From contig JAJEKV010000683.1 in the NCBI GenBank assembly GCA_021234155.1, positions 1 to 64,000 of the forward strand: 64,000 bases of DNA, in the 5' to 3' direction. This stretch comes from Isoetes taiwanensis. Taxonomy: Eukaryota > Streptophyta > Lycopodiopsida > Isoetales > Isoetaceae. Position numbers and translations under genes: made by a program. The notes below the pieces were generated by a model. That model was not told the origin of the DNA and made no database searches. It was given only the letters and a program-made list of their open reading frames with translations. Positions 33,791 to 45,500 of the stretch are shown here, piece after piece (position 1 is the first letter of the stretch; every line of letters begins with the position of its first letter).

Positions 33791-34195
33791 ACTGCATGTG
33801 GAAACCTTACCTATTTTCCTCCTCATTGGAAACCTTACCTATTTTCCTCCTTGTGGTAAAAACCGTTCCTATTTTCCTCCTCCTGTGGAAACCCTTCCTA
33901 ATTTCCATCATGCAAGGAAATCGGGAAGGGATTCCACTCAAAATTTGAATTTTGGGGTGATGTGCACTCGATGGACATGCGCCTTAATGTCAGGCGTCCG
34001 TGTCGAAAAGTGTGAGCCATAAAGGCCCACGTGTGTAAAATTTTGAAAAAAAATAATTCTGTGGAAACCCTTCCTGTTTTCGTTTTAATGGAAAGCTGGA
34101 AGGGTTTCGTAGAAATTTGGAAGGGTTTCCATGGAAACCCTTCGGAAGGGTTTCCATGAAAAATCGGAAGGGTTTCCATGGGAGGCCAACCCAAA
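33790..34195. repeat. foldback repeat built from GGAAACCCTTCC and its complement
   Basis: The left part (33800-33905) has four direct copies of a GGAAACC(C)TTCCTATTTTCC unit. The right part (34070-34180) has the complementary GGAAGGGTTTCC in five or more copies plus GGAAACCCTTCC, with TTCCATGGAA palindromic junctions. The middle (33910-34070) is unique. It looks like a foldback element or MITE; a similar design with different arms is at 57430-57665. Confidence 0.75.
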
Positions 34196-34396
34196 TCGGG
34201 CGTACTTAAAACCATCGATATAGACACATCTACTTATGCATGATAAAAAACCTCATGGCAATAAAGACCATGTATCGTTCACATGTTCCTAAGTGAAATA
34301 ATGCAAAAACATGTGTACTTTTTTCTCTAAAAAAAAAAAAGCAACGACTATAGATAGATAATAATAGCAATACAGGTTGGATGACAAGCACCGCAC

Positions 34397-35731
34397 TTAA
34401 CACAAAAGGAGCAAAGAAACGGCTACAACCACAATGTAGAGATGTGCATGCAATGCGAAATGCAGAGCAGAGTTGAGCTGAAAGCCGTCAACAGCAACTG
34501 GGCCGGGGCTGGGCATCGGTGGAGTTGTGGGAGGTTGAGCTATGGAAGAAGTGGGAGGGGCAGGAGGTGATACAAGAGAAGATGGAGGAGGAGATGCTCT
34601 AGGTACGAGTGGAACAATTGGAACTGAAGAATCAGGATTAGGGTTAGGGTTAGGGCTAGTACGGGGGCTAGGGCTAGGGCTAGGGCTAGGGCTAGCGCTA
34701 GTGCTAGGATCTTGCGGCAACAGCACTGCATCAATTCCGTAGCAGCCAAGTGGGTATTCTTCTACCATAGTAGAGCTCACGTTTGCATCAACAATTCCCG
34801 TGGAAACAGTAACCCCGAAAGGACTCGTCTTTGCATGAAGCAAGAAGTTGGAAGTACTGCCATTTGATGCCAGTGTTGGCATGCCTGTGCCTGACTCCCT
34901 CATAAATCCATACGTCAAGAATTTAGGAACCACATGATACTGTATCAGCACCAGCTTCTCTTCGTCTCTTAAACTTATCAAACTGCCACTGCCACTCTCT
35001 GCCATTGCCTCGAATGCTTCATCAGTTGGCGCAAAGATGCTGACACCATCTGAGAAATTTCTTACCTCTAATTTTACCCCTGTCATCTCCATCAGCTTGA
35101 TGAAGGTCGAAAATTTGCCACCCTTTTCAAGAATTTCTGTAATGTTGAAAAACGTGAAAGGAGAAACTGAAGACCCCAAATGGAGCGGTATCATAGGCTG
35201 GCTGATGCTCATAAAGCTGATGTTGAAAGGAATTCTCAAGAAATTATGCAAGATTATGCTGCTTGGGGCTGCATCTGGAAGGGGAAGAGCAAATCCGATG
35301 CTATTTTTAAAACTGGTGAATGTCATGTTGACAAATCCATCAATTCCCTGAGCCCTTCCGGTTGTCTGATACAGAGTGGTTACAAGCATCCCTGCACCAT
35401 TTGTCATGTCCTTGATCTCATTTGCCTCCAAATATTGCAGCAATATATGGTACCTGCAAAAATCTCCCACTGTTTGGAGGGACATGTTTTCAAATTGGCT
35501 GCTGACAAGAGGATCAAGAACCTTGTTGTCTGGTGCCAGAATTGTAAGAGACGTTCTTGTGCTCATCTCTGCTGTCACGTTTGTGATAGAGAGAAGATTG
35601 TTGAACGTGGAGTAATTGTCACCATTTCTTGAAAAATCCTCCAAAAGCTTTGACACATTTTGCGCCGAGCCTGCTGTCAGCAGGCTTATGATCACAAGAA
35701 GATTCAGGACCGAGAATCTGCCCCTGTCCAT
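34397..35731 (-). CDS. fasciclin-like arabinogalactan protein, two FAS1 domains
   Basis: Single-exon CDS of 444 codons. I chose the ATG at 35731 (MDRGRFSVLNLLVIISLLTA) because it starts a typical signal peptide; an in-frame ATG 15 codons upstream would put a charged stretch before it. FAS1 domain 1 (about residues 25-165) has TSLTILAPDNKVLD and a YH motif (CRYHILLQYL). FAS1 domain 2 (about 190-335) has SIFAPTDEAFEAM, YHVVPKFL and GCYGIDAVLLP. A Pro-rich arabinogalactan region follows (SPSPSPSPSP, PNPNPNP, SPPPSS, PPTTPPMPSPGP). The end is hydrophobic (HLYIVVVAVSLLLLC), fitting a GPI-anchor signal. Several N-x-S/T sites fit extracellular glycosylation. FLAs act at the plasma membrane and cell wall in adhesion and wall formation. 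No break was found. Confidence 0.93.
   Translation of the reverse strand: MDRGRFSVLNLLVIISLLTAGSAQNVSKLLEDFSRNGDNYSTFNNLLSITNVTAEMSTRTSLTILAPDNKVLDPLVSSQFENMSLQTVGDFCRYHILLQYLEANEIKDMTNGAGMLVTTLYQTTGRAQGIDGFVNMTFTSFKNSIGFALPLPDAAPSSIILHNFLRIPFNISFMSISQPMIPLHLGSSVSPFTFFNITEILEKGGKFSTFIKLMEMTGVKLEVRNFSDGVSIFAPTDEAFEAMAESGSGSLISLRDEEKLVLIQYHVVPKFLTYGFMRESGTGMPTLASNGSTSNFLLHAKTSPFGVTVSTGIVDANVSSTMVEEYPLGCYGIDAVLLPQDPSTSASPSPSPSPSPRTSPNPNPNPDSSVPIVPLVPRASPPPSSLVSPPAPPTSSIAQPPTTPPMPSPGPVAVDGFQLNSALHFALHAHLYIVVVAVSLLLLC
34628..34712 (-). repeat. telomere-like (TAGGGY)n tract coding for SPSP/PNPN
   Basis: On the plus strand, TTAGGG units (three in a row) and then GCTAGGG/GCTAGC units repeat. On the coding minus strand the six-base unit becomes Pro-Asn (CCTAAC/CCCTAA phase) and Ser-Pro (AGCCCT/CTAGCC phase) dipeptides of the arabinogalactan region. 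It is thus a coding microsatellite with telomere-type sequence, not a chromosome end. Confidence 0.9.
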
Positions 35732-36277
35732 ATTGGCTTGGCTCCAAGTTTCTAATCTGCACAACAAAATTGGCATCAGAATTTGATGGGCAATTAAAGC
35801 GCGTGGAAAAAGAATTCACACCTCAACCTGCTCCGACGATGAAGAATTGAGAAGAGGAGAGACCAAGAAAGATGAAGGACTAGAAATAGTAAAAGGCCTC
35901 AATATGATGAAATCCTAACTAAATCTGTTCATACCCGTTGGCTTCACCCTATACTATAATCATATCTATGCTTCAATGCATAGATTCCGGTAATAAGCAT
36001 TCAAGTATGCTTGTTGGCATTTTTGGTAGCCATTTGGCGTGATGTTTTTTTCGTTCCTATATATATGATTACTAGGGGAAAAAAAAAATGGGTGGGTTGG
36101 ATTGTTGGCAGAGGGAGAGAAATTATGATGGTAAATATATGTATGTGATCACAGGCATAGGTATTATTTCAAACAAGAAGTGTGTTCGCAATGGCAAGGC
36201 CCATGGAAACCAATGCATCTGCCAAATTAAGTTCAAGTACTTTTGAGTGTGGAGTATACAACCACAATATTAATGTA
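35732..36277 (-). promoter_or_regulatory. 5' flank of the FLA gene, promoter position inferred
   Basis: Upstream of the start, the minus strand has an AT-rich TATA-like stretch (GATTATAGTATAGGG, about 35945-35960). Between it and the ATG there is purine-rich leader-like sequence, with a possible intron donor GTTGAGG near 35825. No recognised element was found. Helitron-4 ends about 550 bp upstream of the start codon, so it bounds the promoter. Confidence 0.3.
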
Positions 36278-37439
36278 CTAGTAATGGTGCCCAGCGTTGC
36301 TGGGCATAAGTTGAGAGCATGTACATTTTTTGGGCCGCGATGATGCAACACTTAAAAGAAACCTCGCTACTTCATGCTAAATATAGTGTTGCATAATATC
36401 TCTGAGCTTAGATTGGAAACGTAGTTAATATTGTATTATATGTTACATTGCAGGGCTTACATTGGGAGCTTGTAAGTATGCTCGCTCTATAATTCTTATT
36501 TCAGAGTTAAAACAATATGTTATGACATTAGTTTTAAGGAAGATTGAAATCAAAATAAGAAGTGCTCATGATCAATTTCTTGTAACTTTAATTACGTTTA
36601 GAGTTTTTTTTTTCTTTGTCAATGATTATAATTGCTATCAATCCAGTGTGTGTATATGTAGCAAAATAACAGGGGGTTTCTTTTGTGTTTTTATACTTTT
36701 TTCCCTAAGGTTTTTATATGATTTCGTGGCGTATTCTCGTGGGTGTACTAATGCGTACATCTAGAGTGCGCATGCATATTCCTTATTTTTTATAGCGCTT
36801 GCCAATGGTTTAGCCCCCTAAAAAAAAAAAAAACATCTGATTCGTGGCATGCAAAACTCGAAAGCTGTATTTTAGGGTTCTTTGGTACCCATCAAAATTT
36901 TCCCAGAGTTGAAGCGAAAGGAGCGGCTTCTTCATGGCTCCTTTTGGGTCCAGAGCGCAGTAATATGGGATGTCGCAGATATTGCCAATCTTCAGATACA
37001 AAACGAATAAGCATTTGAGATATATGTAGATTCGAGGTCAAGGTTGGTAGTGGTGTGGAAATCGGCTTTAGGGTTGTTTGGAAATCGATTTAGGGCAGGA
37101 CTTGTGGCCATGCCACCACATGGTTGCATTAGGATCTGTTTGAAGAGCCAAAAATATACACAAAGAGATCATGAACCTGGATTAAGGGCTGGGACGATGC
37201 CAAATCGCAAAAATACTTCGGGCATCTTTGGTTTCCGATTATCTCTTCAGTATTTCTTGCTGCATACGCCACCAAAAAATGCCTGCCGAATCTGCCTATG
37301 ATAGCTAAAAAACAGTCGGGTGCTTATTCCATGAGAAAATGGCCTGGCCGGATATGCTTAGATGCCGATTTGGTTATACCTGGAGGGCATATACAGAATG
37401 AGGGTTGATTCCGTAAGGCCAAAACATACCGGCAACACA

Positions 37440-39372
37440 TTGATCAGGCATTCTCGATTGCATCCGAGCTCTCAAACCAAACCGTTTGATTGCATCCGAG
37501 CTCTCAAACCCGATGTTTTCCATGTGATTAGCTCTCGAGTTCATCGCTTTTGCAAAATATCAGCAATACAAGGTACGATTTGATGCCCTACATCGGCTTC
37601 TCCATATACCTAGATAAATCTCTTGCTTGCAAATGGTTGATTTGAAGCTTTAGGTGAAGCTTACCGGTTGTTCTAAGCCTGCGCTAAAAAATAAATGGGA
37701 CAAATGTAACGGATCCAGTATGGGATTAGATTGCACTATAAGCCCTTTGAAATGAAGGATGTTAGTGATTGTTTGCTTTAGAAGTATGTTTCCTCTTTGA
37801 ACAAAGTTGAAAAACCAGATTTGAAAGACATAAAATACATGGAGGAGTTGCTTCAAATTGTCAAAAGGAAGGCATACACATTGAACAACCGTGGACTCGA
37901 GCTAGTAAGAGCACCATGGGTCCCGCTTCAAGTGAAGTCCTGCAGATGCTATGCTCTCTTGGGTAAGACATTTACTAGTTCATTCTTATTTGGCTTAGAG
38001 TTTATGCAAAGATGTGTTTTGTTTTACTTGGCTGATTTTACTAGCTGATTTTACTAGTGTTGAGATTTTAAATTTGAATTGCGGTGTTAGATTTGGGGTG
38101 AAGGACCTTTCGTGATGTGAGGTTGCTAGATCTTGAAAATATAAGAAGAGATTGTCTTTGTGAAAATGATGCTTCAAGTTAAGGAGGAGAATGGTTGTCA
38201 AAAGGACATATAAACACAATTCATATTTACATTGTCTCTTATATGTCCTTACCTCTATTTTTTCATTGATATATCACTGCAAGGGATTCCATGCACAGAG
38301 TTTGTTCAACTGCTTTGCCTACGCCCTCAAACCCATAGGGAGACTTCATACACTAAGACACAATTCATATTTACATTGTCTCTTATATGTCCTTACCTCT
38401 ATTTTTCATTGATATGTCTGTGGGGGGGATCCCATGCACGTAGTCCTGTTCAATCTATGCTTCACCTATGTCCAAACCCATGGGAGACTTCATGCACTAC
38501 TTAATCTAGGTATGTTTTAATTTTTGGCCTAGTGGACATGCGTAGGTTCAAATCCTATGGGGCACCATATATCCATTTTTATCTACACAATATTTCATAT
38601 TCTAACGACTCTTGGAAATAGAATTCCTTATTTTACAATGTGCATTTGTTGTTTCACTCTACAAATTGTTCGACATACAGATCAATGAAGATATCTCTTG
38701 TATTTACATTCTTTTTACTATCCTTATTGAAGCACATAAACATTATAGATGTTTGTTTTCTCCTTGGTGGGTTTCTTTTTTGTTTGTTTGTTTGTTAGGG
38801 CCCGAAGGGCCCAAAAATTTTTATGATGTAACAACCAACACATAACTACCATTAACATTAATTAACACAAACCATTATCCAACACATTTAAATTAAAATC
38901 CCCCTGAAACCCCCTTTGGTTTGGGTGCATATTCACACGGGGGGTTATTCCGGGCACCGAAAGCTGTTAGATGGGCATATTTTCCCTTTATTCCTTGATC
39001 TGGACCGTACATAGCGATCCTCGTTTGTGGGGTATGCATGTACAAGTTTTTGTATACTGTATATTAAAGTTTGCAAAATACTATAAGGTTTGAAAGAATA
39101 TACTTAATGGTGTTAATTTTGTACATGTATTGTAAGTTACGGTCATACACTTAGAGAGAAAAAAACTATCACTTTTATTATGCTTATACAATGTGTAATT
39201 GCACATTGTAGTGGCTTGAAAAACGTTGGAATGTTGGCATTTTATGTCTATCCAGGTTTGTCTTAGACCATTTCCTTTCCAATAAAAGCATTGATTAAAA
39301 GCATTGATGTGCACTGTCTAGGTTTGTTTTAGATCATTTTCTTTCCAGTAAAAGCATTGATTAAAAGCATTG
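37440..39372. repeat. tandem and short-range direct duplications within Helitron-4
   Basis: Three clear cases. GATTGCATCCGAGCTCTCAA occurs at 37457 and 37488. A block of about 60 bp starting ACACAATTCATATTTACATT occurs at 38214 and 38358 (144 bp apart). AAAAGCATTGATTAAAAGCA with flanks is repeated at 39284 and 39350, about 66-73 bp apart. All lie in non-coding sequence. Confidence 0.8.
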
Positions 39373-40489
39373 ATGTGCAGAGTCCATTCGTCTAATAACA
39401 TAAGAACCTCACTCGAATCACTGTTTTTTTTGTGAAACCTACCAGCATGATTTTCCTTTTTGCGTTAGGACCAAAACACCTTCATGAATGCTTTCAAAAA
39501 AGCACATCTACAATACATTTCTACAACCAGATCCTAATCCTAATCCTTTGCAATAGAAGTTTTTTTTTCAGAAAATCGTATCAAGCTGTTGTTCTATCTA
39601 TTGCAATGGTCTGAACCTACATAGCATGGACCTTAAAAAAACGCATGAATTTGGAGTTTCTACAGAGGAGCCATATGTTCTATCAAGCATTTTGTAGTAA
39701 AAAAACATAAACAGGTCAAGCAAGGGAGCAACATTGTTAGAAACGGACCAACATGGTAGTTGGGTTCATCAATGGACAGGACATTGCAAGTGAATCCGTC
39801 CATAGATTCAACACTGAGGTAAGTAGTTCCATTTGAAAGCTAAAATGTTTCAGCACATCAACTTCAAATTACAGTGCCAATATTGAAAATCTATTAAAGA
39901 GGTGTAAAATAAGCCTATGCTTTGACTTTTCCAAAACATGCTTGTATACCATGAGAGAGATTTCATAAAATTGTCAGGCCCACGGGAGAAGAGAGCAGTT
40001 GCATGCAGTACATGAATATCCCAAGAAAAACAGATGAACACCCCTACACCTCAAGGCATAGTATGTAAACTGAGTTATATTCTGAATTAGATTTGGTGAA
40101 TGTCATGTACAAACTGGCACATTAGATGCTTGAAATTATTGTTCCAAATTCCATAGTTCCTAGGTGGACATTTCCCACCTGGGAATCTAATTGGTTTAAA
40201 GTGGCATTCTAATTTCTCTTTCCTAACAAAATGTATGAGGAATGCAAAAAAGGCATGAAGGCCTAACCAAAATCTCGTTTTCTCAATTCTAAATTCTTGC
40301 AACAAACAAAACTGAGGTGACAATATGAAACAGAGTATGCACACTCTAAATTCTCTGAATTGCAAACAAAATGACCTCGATTTAAGAAAAATGTAGCTCA
40401 ATGAAAATGTTTCCAGCCTCATAAGTAATTAGGTGTTTTTTCTTCCTGCACTTACTAATAACAGATAGGATGATAATGCACTTGTTACC

Positions 40490-41305
40490 TGAAGGGTCTT
40501 AACTCGATTCTGTGCATTCTGTTTTGCTTGAAGACCTTCTGACAGGTTACATATCTGAGATTGGAGTAAAGTTCGTTCGTGTTGAAAACTCTCTATTCCA
40601 ATTTGGAGCACATTATCCAGTTCTTTCTTTTCCTTTTCTAACTGAGATGCCCTACACATGCAGGAAAGACTGTCAATCATCCAAGGAAATAAGAATGTTT
40701 ATGAGCATTCTCCAGAATTACAATATAATTTCCTGTTCCTTAACTTATAAAATCCCCAATTTAAATGTCCATTGTGAAACTAAGTATACCCACCTTTGAG
40801 AAAGCTTACATTGGAGCTCAAGTGTTTGTTCCATATCCTCATGCAAAGTAGTTAACTCAAATTCCACCCGACCCACATTATCTCAATTTTGTTTCATACA
40901 AATTTCCAACCTGTCCAGAAGTAACATGAGAAAGATAAAGGACATGGCTGTAGTATTCCGTAAAAAATGCTGATAATTTGAAGTCTGCACATTACACTTC
41001 AAGTTTTTTCATCCTGCAACTATAGTCTTATGGCTGAGCACACTATATCATTTCTGCGGATGGGCTAGAACATGTGATATCAAATCCCTGCACCATGATG
41101 AGGTGCATGATGTGGTCATGTTACAGATCATAATTGGCTTAAATATATTGTTGAATGATGCAAATTAAGTATTGTGGCACATGTCATTCTACCATCTCTA
41201 ACCGAAAATGATTATCCAAGAATCCGTAAGAAACATTCAACGGCATAGAAAACCATACCTTGTTTTTCAAAGAAACTTTGAGATCCTCAACTGCCTGGCT
41301 GGAAC
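40490..41305 (-). pseudogene. captured exons of an unrecognised coiled-coil protein
   Basis: Three minus-strand exon-like pieces have splice signals. About 41303-41262 reads QAVEDLKVSLKNK before GTATGG. About 40880-40797 reads VEFELTTLHEDMEQTLELQC and KLSQ before GTGGGT. 40655-40490 reads QLEKEKKELDNVLQIGIESF, then LLQSQICNLSEGLQAKQNAQ and NRVKTLQ before GTAACA. Heptad-like spacing of Leu/Ile/Val suggests a coiled coil, as in kinesin tails or golgins. The parent gene is not identified. The order and orientation suggest one multi-exon source picked up with its introns. Confidence 0.55.
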
Positions 41306-41558
41306 GAAAACGCAAAAAACAACAGGCAATTTATAAAGTTTTATGTTTTCTTCAGTCTTCTTCTCTGTGGCTGGTTGTGGCATGATGCTTTGCCTGCTAA
41401 GCTCCGCCTCTCGGATTGATAAATTGGAATAGAGTCAACCTAAAACATGAAACAGAGGGAACACTCTTCTACAACTTGCCATGCTCCTCTATAGTTATGG
41501 GATCCGCCATAGCCAAGTCTCTGCTCAAACTCGCAACCTCCTAAAACAGAATTGTTGA

Positions 41559-42314
41559 CTATGGGTCTGATCTCAGCCAAACTCCCTGCTCACGGTGAAC
41601 TCCTGTGCGTGCAATTATAACTTGCTTGCATGCTTCTTGAATCTGCTCGATTCTCTTTTTAATCAGTTGGTTAAACACATCAGCAGGAACAAAATTAGGC
41701 AGGGTTGTCCCTTTTGCCTCCTTCATGGCCCTTGCAACTTCCTCTGTAAATCCAGGCAACTGAAGCTCTTCTTCAGTTACAGAGATTTCACGTGCAAACC
41801 CTTCAAAAATCTCATGCATTCTGGCAGTATAATGCATGTCTTCCTCCTCAACAAAGCTAACAAAGTCTCCCTTGGTAAGCAGCTCCAACTCCTGCCTAAC
41901 AACTCTACATGTTTTCATCAATATGCTAGCTGCTGTTGCCTCAGAAGCTTGAGCAGGCATTTTTTCAAGCTCTGATCTCTTAGAAGACAGTGCAACGCTG
42001 ATCTTTCGAACCAAATCTGGAGTACATTTTTTTAAGCTTTCAGCTTGAATATGTGTTAATCTTCTGGCAAGTGCAGGAATACCCACCATGGATTCATGCA
42101 AGCGACATAGCTGAGGATGGCTACGAAAAAGCTCCTTTTATTGAATTATGGCGTCTTCATCATGAGATGCATCATCGTCTGTTTTATTCCTCACACATAC
42201 ATAACCTAACCCAATATTTACTGCATCTGCTGTAACTTTTTCATATAAACCTTCAGGCGATTTATCCACCTTGGTCACAACAGCTAAAGTCCTTTCTCCC
42301 TTCTTATCTACCAT
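41559..42314 (-). pseudogene. captured fragment of a dynamin-related protein (DRP4/Mx type)
   Basis: It starts after TGTCTCAG and reads VDKKGERTLAVVTKVDKS, PEGLYEKVT and VNIGLGYVCVRNKTDDD, that is, the end of the GTPase domain including the TKxD motif (T-K-V-D). An in-frame TAA follows AIIQ (about 42123). The middle domain then continues: KELFRSHPQLCRLHESMVGI, PALARRLTHIQAESLKKC, RKISVALSSKRSELEKMP and FVEEEDMHYTARMHEIFEGF, ending near IIARTGVH where a GTGAGC donor lies. Plant DRP4 proteins resemble animal Mx large GTPases. The P-loop and the C-terminal GED are absent, so the fragment cannot act as a GTPase. The rest of the frame is well kept, suggesting fairly recent capture. Confidence 0.88.
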
Positions 42315-42563
42315 CTGAGACATTCTATGCTTTCGCCATCTCGGAGAAGCGTCCACCTTGAAGTGGATGGTGCCTAGAAGTGAATGGTGATGCCAAGCTG
42401 GATGGTGATGCCAAATTGGCGCCATGGCTGTTGCAGAGGAATCCCTAAATCGCATAGAGCGAGAAGAGAATGAATATTTCGACCGCCCAAATTTTTAATC
42501 AAATCTTGGCCGTCGGATCTAGGGCTGGGTCCAACACTTACAGAATAACTTTATAAAATAGGA

Positions 42564-45500
42564 CTAGAAACGCGTGCCCGGCGATGCCGGGCATTAGTTG
42601 TGGACGTGTGGAATGGGCTCTAGTTTATAGGTGGAATAAGAATGTAAATGTTATCATTGTTGTAGATGTAATGGAGTATTACTGTGCAGGTTTTGTGGGC
42701 CATTAGTTATGGACGCGTGGATTGGGTAATTACTATAGTTTATAGGTGGAATAAGAATGTAAATGTTATCGTTGTTGTAGACGTAATGGAGTATCACCAT
42801 GAAGGTTTTAGGGTCCAGGAATTTTAGCCATGGGCTCATGGAATGGGTAGGAATAACAAAAAGCATAGCGTGCAACATAATGGGTGAAAAGTCGTGCATA
42901 GTCGTGACCATGCAACTGGAAGGGATGAGGCATGAAAATTGATGGTTTCTTGGAGTACAATCTAAGCATTAGATTCATAAGGAATTTCTATAACCTTCCT
43001 AAATATGCTACGCTAGGTAAATCAAAGGTGTAGATATCCGAGTGTTGTAGTATGATTGGAGATGTGCAATAGTGGGTGGTTGGAGGTTTTGTGCCGCTAC
43101 TTATAATGCAGAGTTCGACATTCAACAAAACTAAGCAAAAATGATTCATGTCTATTATCTGTGGAATTTGTGCAGGGATAGTCCCTCTGAATTCAGACTC
43201 TTGACCTGTTTTTAAGATTGATGAAACAACACACTGTTAGTTTCTTATCTTAATATGGCCAATGTTGATCTTTCCTGGACCCCTAATAGTGATGAGATCT
43301 TTGAAATGGTGACACAACTATGCAGTATTGGCTTACTGATTCATCTGCAGTTATTACATAAGTGTAGGTCTAGTCTGGAGAAATTAGAACATTGTGTTTA
43401 TGACTTGCTTCGTATACGATGCATCAATTTCTACAGCTGTAAGGCTTTGGTTTGCTATTGTAAAAAAAGGATTTGTGTCCAAGGAATTGTTGATTACTCT
43501 AAAAAGGTATGCTTTATTCTGCTCCAACTATCTCTATATCTGCAAAGGACAAACAAATTAAAAGATTGATTCGTCCTTTGTTGCAAATTTGTGCTTTATT
43601 GGTTTATCCTTTGCAGAACAAACAAAGGACTGTTTGAAGAGCAATTTAGGAGTGATCCAAGATGGTCATTGATCAGATATGCATCAAACAGATGAAGGAA
43701 CAATTGCAACATTGAAATTCTAAATGTGCAAGCTTTCTTCAAATTCTTTCTTTGTCATGACTCTTCAAGTTCCTCCTTTGTGATGACTCTATAGTGGCGT
43801 GTGTATGTTTAGTCTAATTGAGATGGTAAAGAGCTAAAAATATTGCAAATGTTGCCATCTTAAGAGCAAGAATTGGATTGTTTTCTATATTCCATTAAGA
43901 TAGCATTTGACATAAAATGATTGCACATTAGAATACTGGTAGAAACAATATATTTGCACTTGAAATGAGAAACTTGAATGCGAAATAAAAAACCTAAGTT
44001 ATCTTTGCTTGTATCTCTTCAACATAATCATATAACAACTATGAAAGATGTAATTCCTATTGCAACTTCCCACTTGGGTTGTTTTTGCTATGGAGGTACG
44101 TAATAATAATCCACAATAATAAGAAGAGCTCAATGGACATCATTTACTACCATGTTTTATGGCAATACTTAAATAATTTTTCTTTGCTCCGAGTTGCAAA
44201 GAAGCGTGGCAGTCTCATGTGAGGAGTCTTTTCTGCAGGAAGTTATGAATTGTGAAGCTGTCAGTGTCTTTGCTATCACATGAATGCTCAAGCATTTACT
44301 GGAAAAGCCAAAAGGGCAATGCAGAATGCAATAAGAAAATGAAAGCCACCACATCTATCGTTATCTACCAAATCTGTTAGGTGCGAACTGCATGTGGAGT
44401 CTTGCTTTTCACATTTATATAGCCTCAAGAAGAAACACAGTTAATTGATCCTAGTTATGACTAACTTGGACACTGGAATTTAGAGCCTTTACAACTTTAA
44501 CAGACTTGCATTGGATACAAACAATTAAAGCAATAATACTCTAGCAGTGGATGGCTCTAGTAGTGGGAGCTCTATTGGGAAATGTATGCCTTAATGTCCC
44601 GTCTGCTCTACATCTTCCTTGCACAAAAGCAGAAATAAAAGAAGACTCCTCTCAAATAGAAGCACTACCAGTTCATATAAAAACTGGAGGAGAAGCACAG
44701 TCAATGGTGTAATGTCCTCTCTGCTCCACGTCTTGTAGATACCTCCAAAACACTATATAGAAACAAACATTCAACCATTAGGAACAAAATCTCTCCACTG
44801 TGCAATAGCATAGTATACCCGGACTTTCAAGCATAGTAGCTCTAAGAGATAATCGTAAAGGTTGGAATGAAAAGAAATTTAGAAAAGACATTACCTACAT
44901 CTCTCCTTTTGAGCTAATGATTTCATGTGCATGACCTTCAAAGCATACGTATTATCAGTTTGGGAGCTTAGAATTCCACTGAGATACACAAAGCTTGGTT
45001 GCATGCGAACAGACCTCGATACTACATGCAAATGATCAATAATATACGGTTGAAAGGATTTAATTGTATTCATTAACAAAGACACACTATTAAAAAACAT
45101 CAGTAAAAATGCTCTTGAACCTCTTACTCAACCTATATAAAAAACATGCTACGTTTGGAACTTAGCAATGAAGAACAAACCTAGTTTCTAGATTTCACCT
45201 GCAAATATATCAAACAAATGTTATGGGAAAAACTTCAGCAAAAAGTTACAGAAAATGGCAGTTAACAGAAAAAGCTCTGCTCCAAGCTATTAAAATGCTC
45301 ATCAAATGAGACCTTTGCATTGTAACAGGGAAATGCGAAATGCCAAGGATCCACATTACCTTGCTCAAAACCTTACCTTGCCATGATCACTCTAGTGGAA
45401 ACCTGCCAAAATGTTGAAGCAAACCAAGTGGCTCGCCCTTGCAATTTTCTCAGATAAGATCTAGAGGCAAGTAAACAATAATCGGGCTCTTCATTTCCGA

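Larger units (their letters stand above)
36278..42563 (-). mobile_element. Helitron-4, non-autonomous, 6.3 kb
   Basis: The 5' end on the minus strand is TCCTATTTTATAAAGTTATT at 42563, directly after the CTAG of Helitron-5. It is followed by GTTGGACCCAGCCCTAG and ACGGCCAAGATTTGA, shared with Helitron-6. The 3' hairpin GCCCAGCAACGCTGGGC (36289-36305 on the complement), then ACCATTA and CTAG, ends at 36278; the outside base is T on that strand. Inside are dynamin-related and coiled-coil exons in the same orientation as the element, and several tandem duplications. No Rep/helicase was found. Confidence 0.85.

Noticed and set aside
34628-34712. Interstitial telomere or chromosome-end remnant (TTAGGG-type repeats)
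   Set aside because: The tract is short, mixed with GCTAGGG and GCTAGC units, and lies in frame inside an intact FLA coding region, so it is explained as a coding microsatellite.
38540-38572. tRNA-like T-arm (GGTTCAAATCC near an ACC end)
   Set aside because: No matching acceptor stem, D-arm or anticodon arm could be laid out upstream.
43255-43569. 104-codon plus-strand frame as a gene
   Set aside because: No domain, many Cys/Leu codons from AT-rich sequence, no splice or start context support.
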